A DNA stretch of 64,000 bases. It comes from Naematelia aurantialba (lineage: Eukaryota > Basidiomycota > Tremellomycetes > Tremellales > Naemateliaceae). Positions 36,353 through 48,789 of this stretch are shown piece by piece (position 1 is the stretch's first letter; each line of letters begins with the position of its first letter). The translations under genes and the position numbers were made by a program. The notes under the pieces are model-generated. The model had not been told where the DNA came from. It did not search any database and worked only from the letters and a program-made list of their open reading frames with translations. The stretch is from NCBI GenBank assembly GCA_021527695.1, contig JAKFAO010000003.1:1054001-1118000 (forward strand), in the 5' to 3' direction.

Positions 36353-36756
36353 TCAAATGAGATCAGCCACGTTCATTGGCATCTCGGAAACTTCGGTGTT
36401 GCTGCGGACGTCAGTACTGCACAGTTGCTGTAACAGCGTATCACGAGCTACTCACTAGTAGGCCTCGATTTCTCGGAGCATCTTGACGTCTTCGGTGGTG
36501 ACAAAGTTGATGGCAACACTGCGCCGTTTAGCAAGAAACCGTCTTGGGTACACGAGACACTCACCCCTTTCGGCCGAATCGACCGCCACGACCGATACGG
36601 TGGATGTAGTTCTCCTTGGAAGCGGGGAGATCGTACTGAGATGTCAGTTCTAGCAGAGTAAATTAAAGCAAGCAACTCACGTTAATGACAAGGGAAACCT
36701 GCTGGACGTCGATACCTCGGGCAAGCAGGTCGGTGGCGATGAGGACACGGGACGAG

Positions 36757-36788
<32 letters not shown>

Positions 36789-38111
36789 TGCCGCTTGGTC
36801 CATGTCGCCGTGCATGGCGGAGACGGTGAACTCTCGCTCGTGGAGCTTCTGGGTGAGCCAGTCGACCTTGCGACGGGTCGAGCAGAAAATGACGGCCTGC
36901 GTGATGGTAACGGTCTCGTACAGGTCACAAAGGGTGTCGAGTTTCCAGTCTTCCTTCTCGACGGCGATGTCTGCCCATAAGCTTCGTCGTGGTTGTGTAT
37001 GAATGTACTACTCACAGAATTGACGGATACCCTCAAGAGTAAGTTCGTCCTTCTTGACCAAGATACGGATGGGGTCACGCATAAACTTCTTGGTGACCTC
37101 GAGGACGTCGGGAGGCATAGTGGCGGAGAGGAGTACCACCTGGGTCTCGGCGGGCAAGAGCTGGAAGATGTCGTAGATCGAGTCCTTGAACCCAGTCGAC
37201 AGCATCTCGTCGGCCTCGTCGAGGCAGAACATCTTGACCGCGTCCGACTTGAGGGCGCCACGGTTGATCATGTCGAACACTCGGCCGGGGGTTCCGACGA
37301 CGACGTGGGGGCCCTCGTTGAGCTTGGCAATGTCGTCACGGACGGCGGTTCCACCGACACAGGCGTGGCAGTCGACGTTCAGGTAGTCGCCAAGGGCGAT
37401 GACGACTTTTTGGATCTGCTGAGCGAGCTCACGGGTGGGGGCGAGGATGAGCGCCTGGGTCTTCTTGACCGTGGTGTCAATCTGCACATATCAGCCACCA
37501 CCTCTGATGAAAAGTTCGGCGCGCGCTCTACTTACCCTCTGGAGGATGGAGATGGAGAATGTGGCGGTCTTGCCGGTACCCGACTGGGCCTGAGCAATGC
37601 AGTCGCGCCCAGTGATAATGGGCATGATAGCACGCTGCTGAATGGCCGAGGGGCGCTCGAAACCATAGGCGTACACGCCTCGGAGGAGGTCCGGTTTCAA
37701 TTCCATGAAGTCAAAGCTGTTGTGCTTGCGTAAGCTGACTTTCAGAGCTGTGAGCGAGGAGATCGACTCACTTGTCAACGACTTGGTTCCAGTTGGATTC
37801 AATGAGGTCGCCATCAAGCTCGAGGCCGCCCTCATCTGGTTTAGTGCTAAAAAAGGGCAGTGTCAGCGGAGTTTCTCGTGAATTGTTTTCTCTATAACGC
37901 GGACGCTGGCAAAGGGACGGTGGCGATGAACGCCCATCTCCCTATTCCCAACGTCTACGCGTTCACTCATCACCCTTGCCAGCTATCCGAACTCGTGACG
38001 ACGACGCAACGTCGCGTCCCTACACATTCCTTGCTCGCTCCCAACAGCAACTCCGTTCGTCGAGAGATTTTTCGTTCCACGCCAACCGCCGACCGTGACT
38101 CACTCTGCCAT
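36353..38111 (-). CDS. Translation initiation factor eIF4A (DEAD-box RNA helicase)
   Basis: ATP-dependent RNA helicase of the eIF4F cap-binding complex. The first coding exon is only 8 nt (ATGGCAGA at 38104-38111). It is spliced across about 250 nt to give [20 protein letters not shown]. Motifs are [14 protein letters not shown] (Q motif, about 37640), AQSGTGKT (about 37580), [10 protein letters not shown] (about 37430), [10 protein letters not shown] (about 37280), [14 protein letters not shown] (about 37210), [10 protein letters not shown] (about 37120), [18 protein letters not shown] (about 36710) and [13 protein letters not shown] (about 36590). The C-terminus MPMNVADLI is the typical eIF4A end. 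A plus-strand ORF of 246 codons (36993-37733) is an antisense shadow. Confidence 0.95.
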
Positions 38112-38432
38112 GATTGTTTTTTGGGTTGCTGTGGTGATCGCTTCGTCTTTCTAGACAAAGCAAATCAGTTGGCGCTGTTTTAAAAGCTGTTGTAGGGTTG
38201 TTGTTGGATGTTTTGTTACCCGAAGGTGAATGAGAGAAATCTTCCAAGAGGATTTTTTGGCAGCAAAAATTGAGGCGGACACGAGCCAGCGGCGGCGGAC
38301 GAGCGCGTGGCTGAGAAATTCCCGACATTAGAGCATCGGCGTTTTTAATGTGGCACTCTGACTCTAGTGTCTTCTGGTTGGCACTTCCAGTGAAGGCCAT
38401 CTAGACCACCATTGCTATGAGGCTCGAGTCGA

Positions 38433-39547
38433 ATGGCCCCAAATGTCTATCCGTTGATACCTCATAGCACGCACGAGCCAGGATCCATTCGACGGATATA
38501 CATTCAGAATCTGACGGATCTGCTCCATGTCTGCTTATTGCGGGGTGAAGTCGCTCGTGCTCGCCGGGCATGGTCTATCCTGGTACGTTCTGGCCCCCTG
38601 CAAGCCGCGTCACCGACCAGCACTGACAAGACGCCGTCACTAGATACGGTGCCGTGAAGTTGACTGGAGGTCGCGATGGTACTGGGGCCTCGAGATCCTG
38701 AACGCCTCGAGCGCACAGCCCGACTCTCAGGCTCGCGTCCGCCTGGATGGCGCAGACGAGGACGGTCGTGAAGCCGAGCGTTGGCTCAAGTCGTTGCGCG
38801 TCTCAGCCAAAGAGGCAGATGTGAGGCTCTTTCCCTCTTTCTGCTTGAGTAAGGGTTACGCTGATGGGTGGCAGAAACCCGCGCTCCTTCATGCGCTAGT
38901 CCTCCATTTGATCAAGCACAACCGGCATCGCACAGCCCTCGACGAGCTTGAGACGTATGTGCCGGCACCTGTGGCCCTGTTCGTGGCCAGAAACTCATCT
39001 TGGCAGGTACCTCTCATCGTACCCGTATCTCCTGTCGGGCGCATTGCACACCTATGCGGGGCTGCTCGCATTCTACTTGGCCCAGGCACAGTCGATGCGG
39101 CGGCCAGTGACGCAGGGAGCTGCTGTCCAAGGTTGGAACGGGTCCGAGCCATCTGGACACTCATTGGACTCGCGCTCCCAAACAAGGAGCGTCAGCGTGC
39201 AGCCGCAGACGCAGCCGCAGCCGGATCCGCCAAACCCGATTCTCATCAGACAAGCCAGGGGGTGGTTCGGCAAGGCGTTGGAGATTGATGCTTTGGATGC
39301 TGTGGCTCACGAATTCATCGCTACGGTACGCTGAGATTCGTCCTGTACTGTATTCGCCAGAGGCAGTCCGTGCTGATCGATGGATGTGCTTCAGATCGAC
39401 CGGCCATGGCGAGAGCATTCGGACGAGGCAGGCTGGGACGATGATAGCCTGCAGCGAGTCGGCGATGGCGATAACAGTGATAACAGTGACAAGGAGACTA
39501 GTGATGAGGAGGACGGCGCGAGTCATGCTAGCATGGCCGAGGAGTGA
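38433..39547 (+). CDS. RRN11-like RNA polymerase I initiation factor
   Basis: Probable subunit of the core factor that recruits Pol I to rDNA promoters. The ATG at 38433 opens MAPNVYPLIPHSTHEPGS, then RRIYIQNLTDLLHVCLLRGE and ARARRAWSILVR-CREVDWRSRWYWGLEILN, the TPR-like helices seen in fungal Rrn11. Later exons encode PALLHALVLHLIKHNRHRTA and LETYLSSYPYLLSGALHTYA, then ARGWFGKALEIDALDAVAHE. The C-terminus is highly acidic (DGDNSDNSDKETSDEEDG). At least three short introns are present. The family assignment rests on remembered Rrn11 features, not an alignment. Confidence 0.65.
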
Positions 39548-39786
39548 CCAGATAGCCAAGCATTCAGCCAAGAGGGTATTTTATCATACCATGGCATACC
39601 GTGGCGTCTCTTTTTTGGCGGTACTCCATTGCCCACCCTTCGGGCCGGACATAGACCAAAGGACCATCATTCTGGGTTGTCAAGTACGTCGCAAAGCACC
39701 TCGTCCTGAATCGCGTTTCAGGGATGCATGACTGTAGTAAACGCAGGAATCCCATTCATCCCGCGGGAGAAGAGATTGAGTGGCAA

Positions 39787-42678
39787 CTAGATCCATCCCA
39801 TGCGTCCTAGGCGTTCCGCGACTACTGGCTCTCTGCGCAGTTCCCGTGCTGCGCTATCTGGCCATGTGTCAATTCTTAGGTCTCCGACTCTGGTGATCTC
39901 CGAGTACACCGAGTCAGCTGAACTGATCCTCGACAACCTGCTTGGATCGAGCACGAATCCAGCATCCTGCTGCACCCTTTGCAGACTCAGTAAGACCCCT
40001 CTCCGTCTCGGTCCGTCGACCTGTCGAGGTTCGATCTGTGCGTGTTCGCTAAGCCCGGGTTTTTGGCACTCTGACTGCACTGATGTTTCGATTTGTCGGT
40101 GCTCTGCAGGAGGTATCGATTGTCGAGTCACTGGGCTCCCGGCAGATTCCAGTGTGGCGGTGTTTGTTGCAGAACCAGGGTTCGCGGGAGTGGCGGAAGC
40201 CACTTGTGGCGTTTCGGTCGTGTCTCTAGCGAGCAATGTCGAGTTGTCCGAATAAGAGGACCGAGGCGAAATGATCGCCATTGCTGGATCGGTCTCTCGA
40301 CGACCCGGCGGTGACTTGGTACTGTCGTCCGAGGCCAAGCCGGGTGTCTGCTCATTCGCAACATCAAGGTTCGTTCCAGGCGCATCTGGATTAACGGACG
40401 GTGCAATTGCAGTTGCCGGGACAGGTTTGCGTCGGATCGAGTTTATGCGCTGGGTGGGGCGTGCGGGTGCTCTGGTGACTATCGAGGGCAGTGAAGGACG
40501 ACTGGGGCCAGGTGGCGCCGTGGCGGATCTGGAAGGTGGCATGCCTGTTGCCAACCAGGTCGTTTCGGTCAACACCGCCGAATTGCCCTCTACCTCCCTA
40601 AGCAAAGTCCCTCTAGAACATGGACGGGGTTTTGCGAGGAGAAGGCCAAAGCCACCGGATGTAGTTGATAGACGCGGTCGAGGAAATGTTCCCGTTTGAC
40701 GCAGTTGGGCAATCTCCCCTTCCCGCGACGACTGTGACCTCACATCCCCATCCACCGCCACATCCCCAGCTCCGGTCCGACCTTGGTCTCGAGGCATGAA
40801 TCCGTAGCGATCTTCGCCCGTGTGGGGATCGCTGGCCCGGTGGACGCGGTCTGCGGGCACAAGCAGGTTATCGACCGCATGGCGCAGCCCGACAGGAATG
40901 AACACCGACGGCGTGAAACTGAGTGCTGGTGGTCGAGATAACGGCTGTCGAACCATTAGGTCATCTAAGTATACACCAAGCATTCAAGTTGAGAGTCAAG
41001 ACGAACCTGACGGACTACGACTGTATGCATTGGCCTCGCATGGGGCCGAGCGAGGTGTATTCTCCCCTCGAGCAAGTGGCGAAAAGTGCCCTCCATGGGC
41101 GCACCCACCTGCGCGGTCCTCTCCTGCTGGTGTGCTGCCTTCTGAAGCTCCCCGTCCGCGTCATTCAGAAGCGACCGCGAAGTAGTCCCAGAAGCGCTAA
41201 TTTTGTTCTGGTTGAGCACCCAGAGTGCAGAAACCAACAGCCCTCGACTGACGAGTCGCAGTGCCTGTCGTAGGACGAGTAGAGGGAACGACGGCTGAGG
41301 GACAGTCAGACCAAAATCAGCAGTGGCGAGTCCGAGGCCCATCACCACGAGTAGGACGATGACACGTCTCCATGGCGCAGGATGGGTCGGTGATTTGACG
41401 ACTGTGCGAAGGAGAGGTATCGCTGCGACGAGGATGACGAGGGTGTAAGTGGCGGCTGCTGCGGCGCCTGTTGATCCCAGGACCAAGTGGACTTGCGCGT
41501 CATATGCGCTGGGGAGGCCGACGTTGATCTCCGAGCTCGCTTTTTCTCCTAGCAAACGAAACTGTCTTAGCGGTCCGGTGATTGAGTCATGACGACGGTA
41601 GGACGGCTGGATGAGAGGCTGTGCGACTCACGATAGCTGATCCCCAGAGTGGTGCCGAGGAGCGTTGCTAGAAAGCTTACAGGGACAAGCGGCACAACGA
41701 GCACCACGAACACGCTCGCGCACGCCGCGGTGCGCAGTGGCGGCGGTGTTGATGGTCGAACGTCGGAGAGGTACAACGATGTGAGGAAGAGGAGAAAACA
41801 CAATGTGGGTAAAGACGAGAGCGCGGCTGTAGACGCGAGAGCAATCAGCCTGGTCCTCAGTCTCGCTGGCGGGGGAAGAGGAGGCGGAGAGAATGAGGAC
41901 TGACCAAGTGCCAAGTCCTGGCCTTGGACCGCACCGAGGCTGGGCGAACTCAGCTGGAAGAGCAGGTCCCATACGTCCACAGCGACGTCCAGCGCCACCT
42001 CGAGGCCGAGTAAGAACAACGTCCTGCCCGCGTTAGTCGCGTCACCAGCGCCAGCCCCTTCACCCAGCTCCAGTTCTGTCGTCCAAGACGCAGAGACACG
42101 GCAAAGCACGAGACTGATACACGGGAACGCACGTAGACTGACACACGGGAACACACCGAGACAGACACCAGGGAACGCACGTAGAGGGCTCTGACCACGC
42201 AATGACAAATACCAACGGCAACAGCAGTATCTCCCCGGCTCCGAGTACAGCGACGACTACCGCCACACCAAGCGACAGACACCCGTCAGCCCTTGTCCAG
42301 CTCTTACGAAAGGCGCGCGTAGAGTAGACACATAGACACATAGGCACTGCTCACTGATCCGTCGAGTCTCCGTGAGGGGACGACATCGTACCGCTGCTAT
42401 CGCCGAGAGACAGACGAGTCTGGTCGGGCTGCCCATCGCCTCGTCCGTATCGAGCCGGGATTCACTCAACTCTCGACCTGGACCTGCGAGTTGCGAACAA
42501 GAATTACCAGCGACGCTACAGCTAGCCCCAAAGCAGCGACGACATGCCAACGGTAGAACCCCAGCAGCTTAGCACGCCTTGCCCCATCAGCATGCCGACC
42601 TTCGCAACGAGCGTTGCGACCCCTCGTTACATCGCGCTGCCCATGTGTCTCATCGCGAACGTGCTTCACAACCATCAA
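39787..42678 (-). CDS. Unrecognised multi-pass membrane protein
   Basis: Family not recognised. Conceptual exons give seven to nine hydrophobic helices: FYRWHVVAALGLAVASLVIL (about 42535), VAVVVAVLGAGEILLLPLVF (about 42240), TLFLLGLEVALDVAVDVWDL (about 42020), LIALASTAALSSLPTLCFLL (about 41830), CASVFVVLVVPLVPVSFLAT (about 41700), AAAAATYTLVILVAAIPLL (about 41450), VIVLLVVMGLGLATADFGL (about 41340) and a helix ending LLVSALWVLNQNK (about 41210). A Ser/Pro/Thr-rich tail of more than 350 residues ends at a stop at 39787. A 7-TM receptor-like layout with a long cytosolic tail is possible but unproven. The start at 42678 is the first upstream in-frame ATG, only about 108 bp past the RAD23 stop, so the N-terminus is uncertain. 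Intron near 42115-42190 holds a short repeat. Confidence 0.5.
42115..42185. repeat. GGGAACGCACGTAGACTGACACAC-type intronic repeat
   Basis: Three imperfect units (ACACGGGAACGCACGTAGA, ACACGGGAACACACCGAGA, ACCAGGGAACGCACGTAGA) of about 24 bp lie within the membrane-protein gene. Confidence 0.7.
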
Positions 42679-42785
42679 GTAAACAGGGTACCTGCGTGGC
42701 GCATGAATACATTATTCTCGAGCAAGACGTATCATTTGCCATCCGGGCCAGCATCTACTCCTCTCTCGCTACCATCCAGTCATCA

Positions 42786-44520
42786 TCATTGATCCTCGTC
42801 TCCGTGCTCAAACAAAAAGTTGGCAGCGAGTTCCTCGTTCTTGTCGCACAGCATATACGCCTGGAGAACGACATTTCGGTCAAAACCAAGTTGCTCGAGC
42901 TGAACCAAACATCAGCACAGGGCATACTATAAGGATCACAGATCCTCTGTACCAGTCCTACTCACTCTCTCCACCGCAGCTGCCTCATCCTGCGTCAGAT
43001 TGACCTGAACAAATGGTCCGCCAGCCATATCCTCATCCTCGTCACCCTCAGGTCCGCCGGCCCCGAGCAAGTCGTACAGGGCTTCGGGATTTTGCGTCAG
43101 CATCTGAGCGAGCTCAGGTTGCTGAGTCGCAATTCGCTGGAGGAGAGGCTGGATCAAAGCCGGATTTTGCTGGATGAGCTGCATGAATGAGCTTGCGGCC
43201 TTTGTGAACGCTTGCAAACTCACTTGACGAAGCTGCTGCATGTGAGGAGAGTTGACGATATCGGCCAAACCTCCTGCACCGCCTCCCATGCCAGGCAAAC
43301 CAGCAGGTGCGGCCGGTGGTGCTCCTCCCACCGGATTCCCTCGATCTCTATTCACTGCGTCCACGTCAGATCGAGAACAGATAATCGTAATCTGAGCTCA
43401 CTTGCAGCCTCTGCTGCAGCAAACAGGTTCTCGGCGCTACCACCCGGCGCTGGCGCAGCAGCAGCTGCTTGCGGGGTCGGCACAGCAACTGGGGCGGGGG
43501 CAGGAGTGGCGGGTGCAGGCTATCAAGGTCAGCTAAGCCAGGTAAAAAGGGCACAGTTCCTACCGCAGCTGCTGCTGGAGTCGGCACCTGAAACCTATTA
43601 GCGAGAATGGGGCGAATGCGCTCTCAACTCACCGCTGGCGTTGGTGCAGGTGCAGACGGACCGGTCCCCTCAACATTGGGAATATCGCCCTACACGAATG
43701 TCAGCTGCTTCTAAACACGCAAGAGATGCACACGTACACTCATGAGGTATTCCACAGCTCGGTCTGGGTTGTTGAAGCTCGCCTTTAGTGCACGCAAGAC
43801 GAGATCTCTCTCAAAGCCCATCTCGACCATACCACTGATCGCCTGCTGCAACGCTGCTCCTGCCACTAATGATATCAGCATGTTTCTCCTCTTGCTGCGA
43901 GATGACACACAGAATGAGCCCTGTGTGAGTCCCGAGGGCACGCTCTCAGTGGTCGGTTCGGTCGCCGGTGCAGTTGATGCTTCAGGAGTCTCGGCTGGAG
44001 CAGCAGAGGCGGCAGGAATTTCAGATGGCGCGGATGGTGCGGACGGTGCTTCTGGAGCAGGTTCGGGAGCAGCCGGTGCGGGAGCTGCTTTGGGCTGATT
44101 GACGTAAGATACCGTCTGGTCCTTTCGGGAGGACCTGTGCACACCTTGGACACCATCACGACCAGGAAATCCTTCTCTTTGATCTTCAGAGATGACACGG
44201 TAGCCTGGTCATTGAGGATCTTGCCTGCAGCCCTTAGCGCCACCACAGCCAACCCAGGCAAGGTGCCAGACGCACCAGAATAAATGAGCTTCTGGTTCTC
44301 AGCAGGGAAGGTCTGGGTCTCCTGGATCTTCTTCTTCAAGTCGCCGACCTTGACCGTCATCAGCATATGAACGACATCGCAGTCAGGCGGATTTGTGACC
44401 CACCGTCTCGGCGTCCTCGGCATCAACCGTGAAGAGCTGAGAAGACTGTCAGCAAAGGTGGAACGAAGGAAGAGATCGGTGGACCTTGTTCTGCACAGTC
44501 TTGAAGGTGATTTTGACCAT
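42786..44520 (-). CDS. RAD23: RAD23 ubiquitin receptor / nucleotide excision repair factor
   Basis: UBL-UBA shuttle that carries ubiquitylated proteins to the proteasome and partners Rad4/XPC in excision repair. The start is ATG 44520 ([12 protein letters not shown]). The UBL includes [19 protein letters not shown] and [21 protein letters not shown] Pro/Ala-rich linker (about 44100-43930) follows, then UBA1 [20 protein letters not shown] (about 43830). The XPC-binding domain is [20 protein letters not shown] (about 43170) and [19 protein letters not shown]2 is [20 protein letters not shown] and [20 protein letters not shown], ending [10 protein letters not shown] at a stop at 42786. At least six introns. 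Divergent from RPL35 with 414 bp between starts. Confidence 0.95.
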
Positions 44521-44934
44521 GGTGGGCGATAGTTCGGCGTCCGATGCTCGTTAAGGAGGAAAATCAGGCGTAGGTGTCAGACGTCGTGGTAGATCACCAC
44601 CTGGATTGGAGTTGTAGAGGACGACTGCAGGAAGAACGCAACGACGCGGAGGCGGAGGTACTCCACCTCTATACATAGGCGCAGGAGAGCATCCGCAGGC
44701 CTATTTCAGCAAGTCTTCTTGCACTTTCACGGCAGACTCGGCGATAAAGGAAAATTCTTAAACCCGACGGGATTTTGGCCGCCACGCTTCTGTTGCCCTC
44801 TGCTCCCGCTGCCCTGCTGCCAGATCTTCAAGGAGCTTGAAGCCTCACGAGTGCTTCATCCGTCAAGTACTCCTCTGTACGTGTACATCTGCAGCCTCGC
44901 TCTTGTCGTGCGTGCTTACGTCGATTACAGCGAG

Positions 44935-45758
44935 ATGTCGTCGACCAACTCGAAGATCCGTGCTTTCGAGCTCCAGTCCAAGTGCGTTCCCGTCCACCCA
45001 CAGAGGAACAGTCATCGAGTTGGGAGTTGCGAAAGTCGAGCTGACATGCTGGTGTAGGAGCAAGAACGACCTGCTCGAGCAGCTCAAGGAGCTCAGGACC
45101 GAGTTGGGGTCGCTGCGTGTGCAGAAGATTGCCGGTGGAAGCGCGTCCAAGTTGACCAAGATGTGCGTTGTGTGCGATGATTCCTCGTGTGCTTGGGGAT
45201 GTGGTGGAGGTGTCTTGCCGAGGTGGTCTGGAGATAGAATCAGCAGGATAAGGCTAGGAAAACTATAGGAGAAGTGAAAAGGCAGAGGGAGAGCGGCGAC
45301 TGTGTCGCTTCAGGTTGTGTTGGACTGCAGGGAGGAAGCAGGGAGGATACGGGTGTTGGTAACCTGGTGGATACTTGGGAGCGGAGATGCAGATCGGGTG
45401 AGAGCGGACCAAGTGCTGACGGGACCACAGCAACACCGTCCGCAAGTCGATCGCCCGCGTCCTCACTGTCATCAACCAGAAGCAGCGTCAAAACCTGCGC
45501 GAGTTCTACAAGAAGTCGAAATGTATGTCTGTTGCTCGACTCACACTGCCCTACTCCATCATCCACATGAATCTTCCTTCCTTTCTATCTCTGCTACCTG
45601 ATCGCCATCTACGCCAAATGATGTGGTGTTGTTCCGATCCGAGGGCATCGCCGAGCCACATGCCTTCGACCCTCCTCGCACCTGCCTAGACCATCTGCGC
45701 AATCGGTCTCTCATCAGTAGCTGTTGCGCCAGTACTGACTCGTGCAGACCTCCCCCTC

Positions 45759-45790
<32 letters not shown>

Positions 45791-46035
45791 TCGTCGTTTG
45801 ACCCACAAGGAGGCTCACGCCGTCACCGAGCGCCAGCACAAAGTCCAGATCCACTTCCCAGCAAGGAGTACGTCTCTTCTTCCTTTCCTTCCTCTCCTTG
45901 TCTTCATTCCCTTCCTCCCTTCCTCCCTTCCTCCCTTCCTCCCTTCCTCCCTTCCTCCTTTTCCTTTCCATCCCTGTCATCTGTTTCTTCCGTTCGCTGC
46001 TGATCCCACCTATAGAGTACGCTCTCAAGGCATGA
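44935..46035 (+). CDS. RPL35: 60S ribosomal protein L35 (uL29)
   Basis: Large-subunit ribosomal protein near the polypeptide exit. The start is ATG 44935 ([16 protein letters not shown]). Exons then give [20 protein letters not shown] and [15 protein letters not shown]. After a roughly 265-nt intron comes [20 protein letters not shown] and [10 protein letters not shown]; then [39 protein letters not shown] and a short last exon completing RKYALKA. Predicted length of about 125 residues equals the family's usual length. The last intron carries a pyrimidine repeat on the sense strand. Confidence 0.95.
45908..45962. repeat. (CTTCCTCC)n array in the last RPL35 intron
   Basis: About seven 8-bp CTTCCTCC units lie on the sense strand close to the 3' splice site region of the last intron. 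The array is pure pyrimidine. Confidence 0.9.
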
Positions 46036-46351
46036 GAGGTCTGTGGGTCTTGGCGTAGTTGGGGTCGTAGCCATGCATGAGTGTATTACGACACGCTCCA
46101 AACGAGTCTGTACTGCGACATTGCGACACTGCGACACTACCACGTGAGAGTGTGGAAAGATTGAAAGACTACATGACCATGCGTTAAATGCCTACAAAAA
46201 TGATCTTTATTCGCAAACTCCCAACTCTCGCGCCTATCTGGTTCGCACATGTGTTCAAGCCAAGATATCCCAGCGCACATCAAACTGATCTAGCAAACAT
46301 CCGATCCTGATCTAGCCGACAGAAAGTCACAGAGCACCATGTTACTGCCCA
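46036..46351. other. Convergent intergenic RPL35 / UTP15
   Basis: About 316 bp. It contains short CTGCGACATTGCGACACTGC-like triplication near 46110-46138. Otherwise nothing is seen beyond presumed 3' UTRs. Confidence 0.5.
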
Positions 46352-48255
46352 CTAAGCGTCCAGCTGGCTCATAGCCGCCTGAGCGATGGTCATCTCAAGC
46401 CCCCCCTTGAGCTTCATCAGCTCGCGCTGGAAGTTGAGTTCCCTCTCGATCCTGTCTTGGATCTTTGCGAGAAGCTCGTCTAGAACTGGTGATCGGCCCA
46501 GAACTGGCGTGTACAGATCTGCACGCAACGTCAGCCTCAGCCCACACCGGGACTATGAGGATGGTGTATGACAGATGAGAGACGGTGTGGATCTAACGTA
46601 TAATGGTAGTCTTCATACGGGGCGAGGAGGGGACGGAGTATAGAAGCGACGGGGCGGACGTACCGACAATGCAGCCGACCACGTCTGCTGCGAGCTCGCC
46701 AAAGCGCGGATCAGTGATGTAAGTCACGATGAACCGCAACAAAGGCTCGAGAGTCACATCGTCTCGCCCACCAAGGGCCACGCGCAGCGCATCTTGCTGT
46801 ATCAACTCCTGGATCAATGCGAACGTCGTGCTTGGTCTGACACTCTGCGAAATTATCAGCATGTCTTTCTTTCCCAGAGGACCACGGGTTCGGAGGGAGG
46901 TGGAGGTCAACTACGGACCTTTTTGAGAGACGCATCGAGGGCCGCCGAGTATTTGAATCCCTTGAGGTACCGGTCGAATTCTCGTAGTCGCTTCTGCCGC
47001 CTGCCCTCGACTTTGACCTCGTCGGCCGGGCCCACGACCTTCGGTAGATCCTTTCCCCGAGGCTTGATGTGCCCTTTCCCAAATACCGCCTCCATGTCTG
47101 CAAAGTATTCGTAAGCACCACCAGCAATTGCCCTTTGCGCAGACTCCATGTCGGCGGATTCGGTGGCTTTGGGATCGCGCCGGCGGATGGCCAGCGTGCC
47201 GTCTGTCAAACCCGCTGCAATGTGTGTGTCGTCGGGCTACCAAGCACATTCAGCATTGATGGGATTTCATACGGAGTGAACACGCACAGAAACGGCAAGA
47301 CTCAGCACGGGAGCTGGGTACCGCATGGTATGCACCACTTTCCAGTCCTCCACGTCGTACACCTTGACCATCATGTCAAGGCCGCCAGTCAACACACGAG
47401 TACGTGCACCATCAAACGTGATGCTCGTGACCGTCTTTTGGTGGTTACTAAGCGCTCGCACGCACTTTCCCGCCATGTTGAGATCCCATACTCGTAGTAT
47501 TGGTCCGCCGACCGAGACAGCCACCCCACCAGAAGGGAAGGCCAGGATATCCTCGACGGGCGAGCCGCCGTGGCGCATCGTGATGGTGTTGGCCGTATCT
47601 GGGGGAAGGCGCACGTCGTGTAGCTGGATAGTCGAATCGTATGAGCCGGACAGGAGGAGGTTGGGGTTGGTGGGGTGGAAGAGGGCGGAGCGGACGTAGT
47701 CTGTATGTGAGGATAACGAGGTGAGGCAGGTCTGGGTAGACAGGTCGTACAGCTTGACAGTGTTGTCATCGGCGGCCGAGAGGATCTGAGGGAGATGTGG
47801 CGAAAAATGGGTGACATGGACTGGCCTGCAAGACGATTCGTGAGCTCTCATTCCAAGGAAGGAACGGGCGGGCAGGCGGCAGCTCACTGGTTGTGCTCCT
47901 TGAAGCTCCTCAAGACCGCTCGGCTGGATACGTCGAACACCTGGACTGCGCCAGAATCCTCGCCAGCGACGACGAGCTTGCCGTCCTTGCGGAACTCTCC
48001 ACTCCGGGCGGTATCCTTGAACCGCGAGATGGTCTTGACGACCTTGCCGGTTTTCGGCGCATAGATGAGGACCCGAGTGGAGGAGGTGACGGCGAACCGG
48101 TGTGGCTTGGACGGGGAGAACTGGATGTGCGTGACGGCGGAGGGGTGCTTGATGAAGAGTGGATGGCGGAAGGAGTGGAAGTGTCGCGAATGAGGGGTGA
48201 GGGCGGACTGGGCCCGAGGGGGTGCGGGAAGGGTCTGTAGAGGCAAGTAGTCCAT
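46352..48255 (-). CDS. UTP15: UTP15, U3 snoRNP (t-UTP) WD40 protein
   Basis: Nucleolar SSU-processome component needed for 18S rRNA maturation and Pol I transcription coupling. The start is ATG 48255 (MDYLPLQTLPAPPRAQS). WD40 repeats include AVTHIQFSPSKPHRFAVTSS, VKTISRFKDTARSGEFRKDG, VHVTHFSPHLPQILSAADDN, LLSGSYDSTIQLHDVR and TRVLTGGLDMMVKVYDVEDW. The UTP15 C-terminal domain is marked by RQKRLREFDRYLKGFKYSAA then ALIQELIQQDALRVALGGRD. The last exon encodes ELLAKIQDRIERELNFQREL and ends QAAMSQLDA. Divergent from the phosphoglycerate dehydrogenase gene. Confidence 0.93.
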
Positions 48256-48789
48256 TTCGAGTGGGTGCTCAGTCGTCTCCCGTGTCGATGTCGTGTTTTC
48301 AGCTGCACTCGAGCTACGTGCTGGACATCTCTGTCGTTGGTCAAGGTGGAGCAGCCTTTCCAGTTGTATGAATGGTGCACAAATCAGACTTTTTTTAGAC
48401 GTCCTCCACTCGAGGCGACCCAAAAACCTGCACTGGATATTTTGTAATCACACGATTTTGTATTGTTGGGGGAAGGTGATTTGTATTGGTTGGTATTTTT
48501 GCTTCCGCTAATCCCGAGGGGATCTAGTCATTACGAACCGTGCCTGGTATGAACGTTGCTGGCGTGATGATGGCCGTTCGGAATTTTCAGCTGAAAAGTC
48601 GACTCGCTGCTCTTGTCACCGACTCTTTGTTGTTCTTGCGCTCACTACAAAAGACGAGGCGCCTGCTCAACAGCAAGCCCAGGTTGTCCTGCCAAGCAGA
48701 AACCAAACCACTGGCACACAGTAGCGCCGACGCCGACGCCGACGCCCGAGCCGAAAGGGCCCTTTACTACACCACCCTACTGCAGCGAC

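Noticed and set aside
36993..37733. 246-codon plus-strand ORF
   Set aside because: Antisense shadow of eIF4A exons, which carry all DEAD-box motifs on the minus strand.
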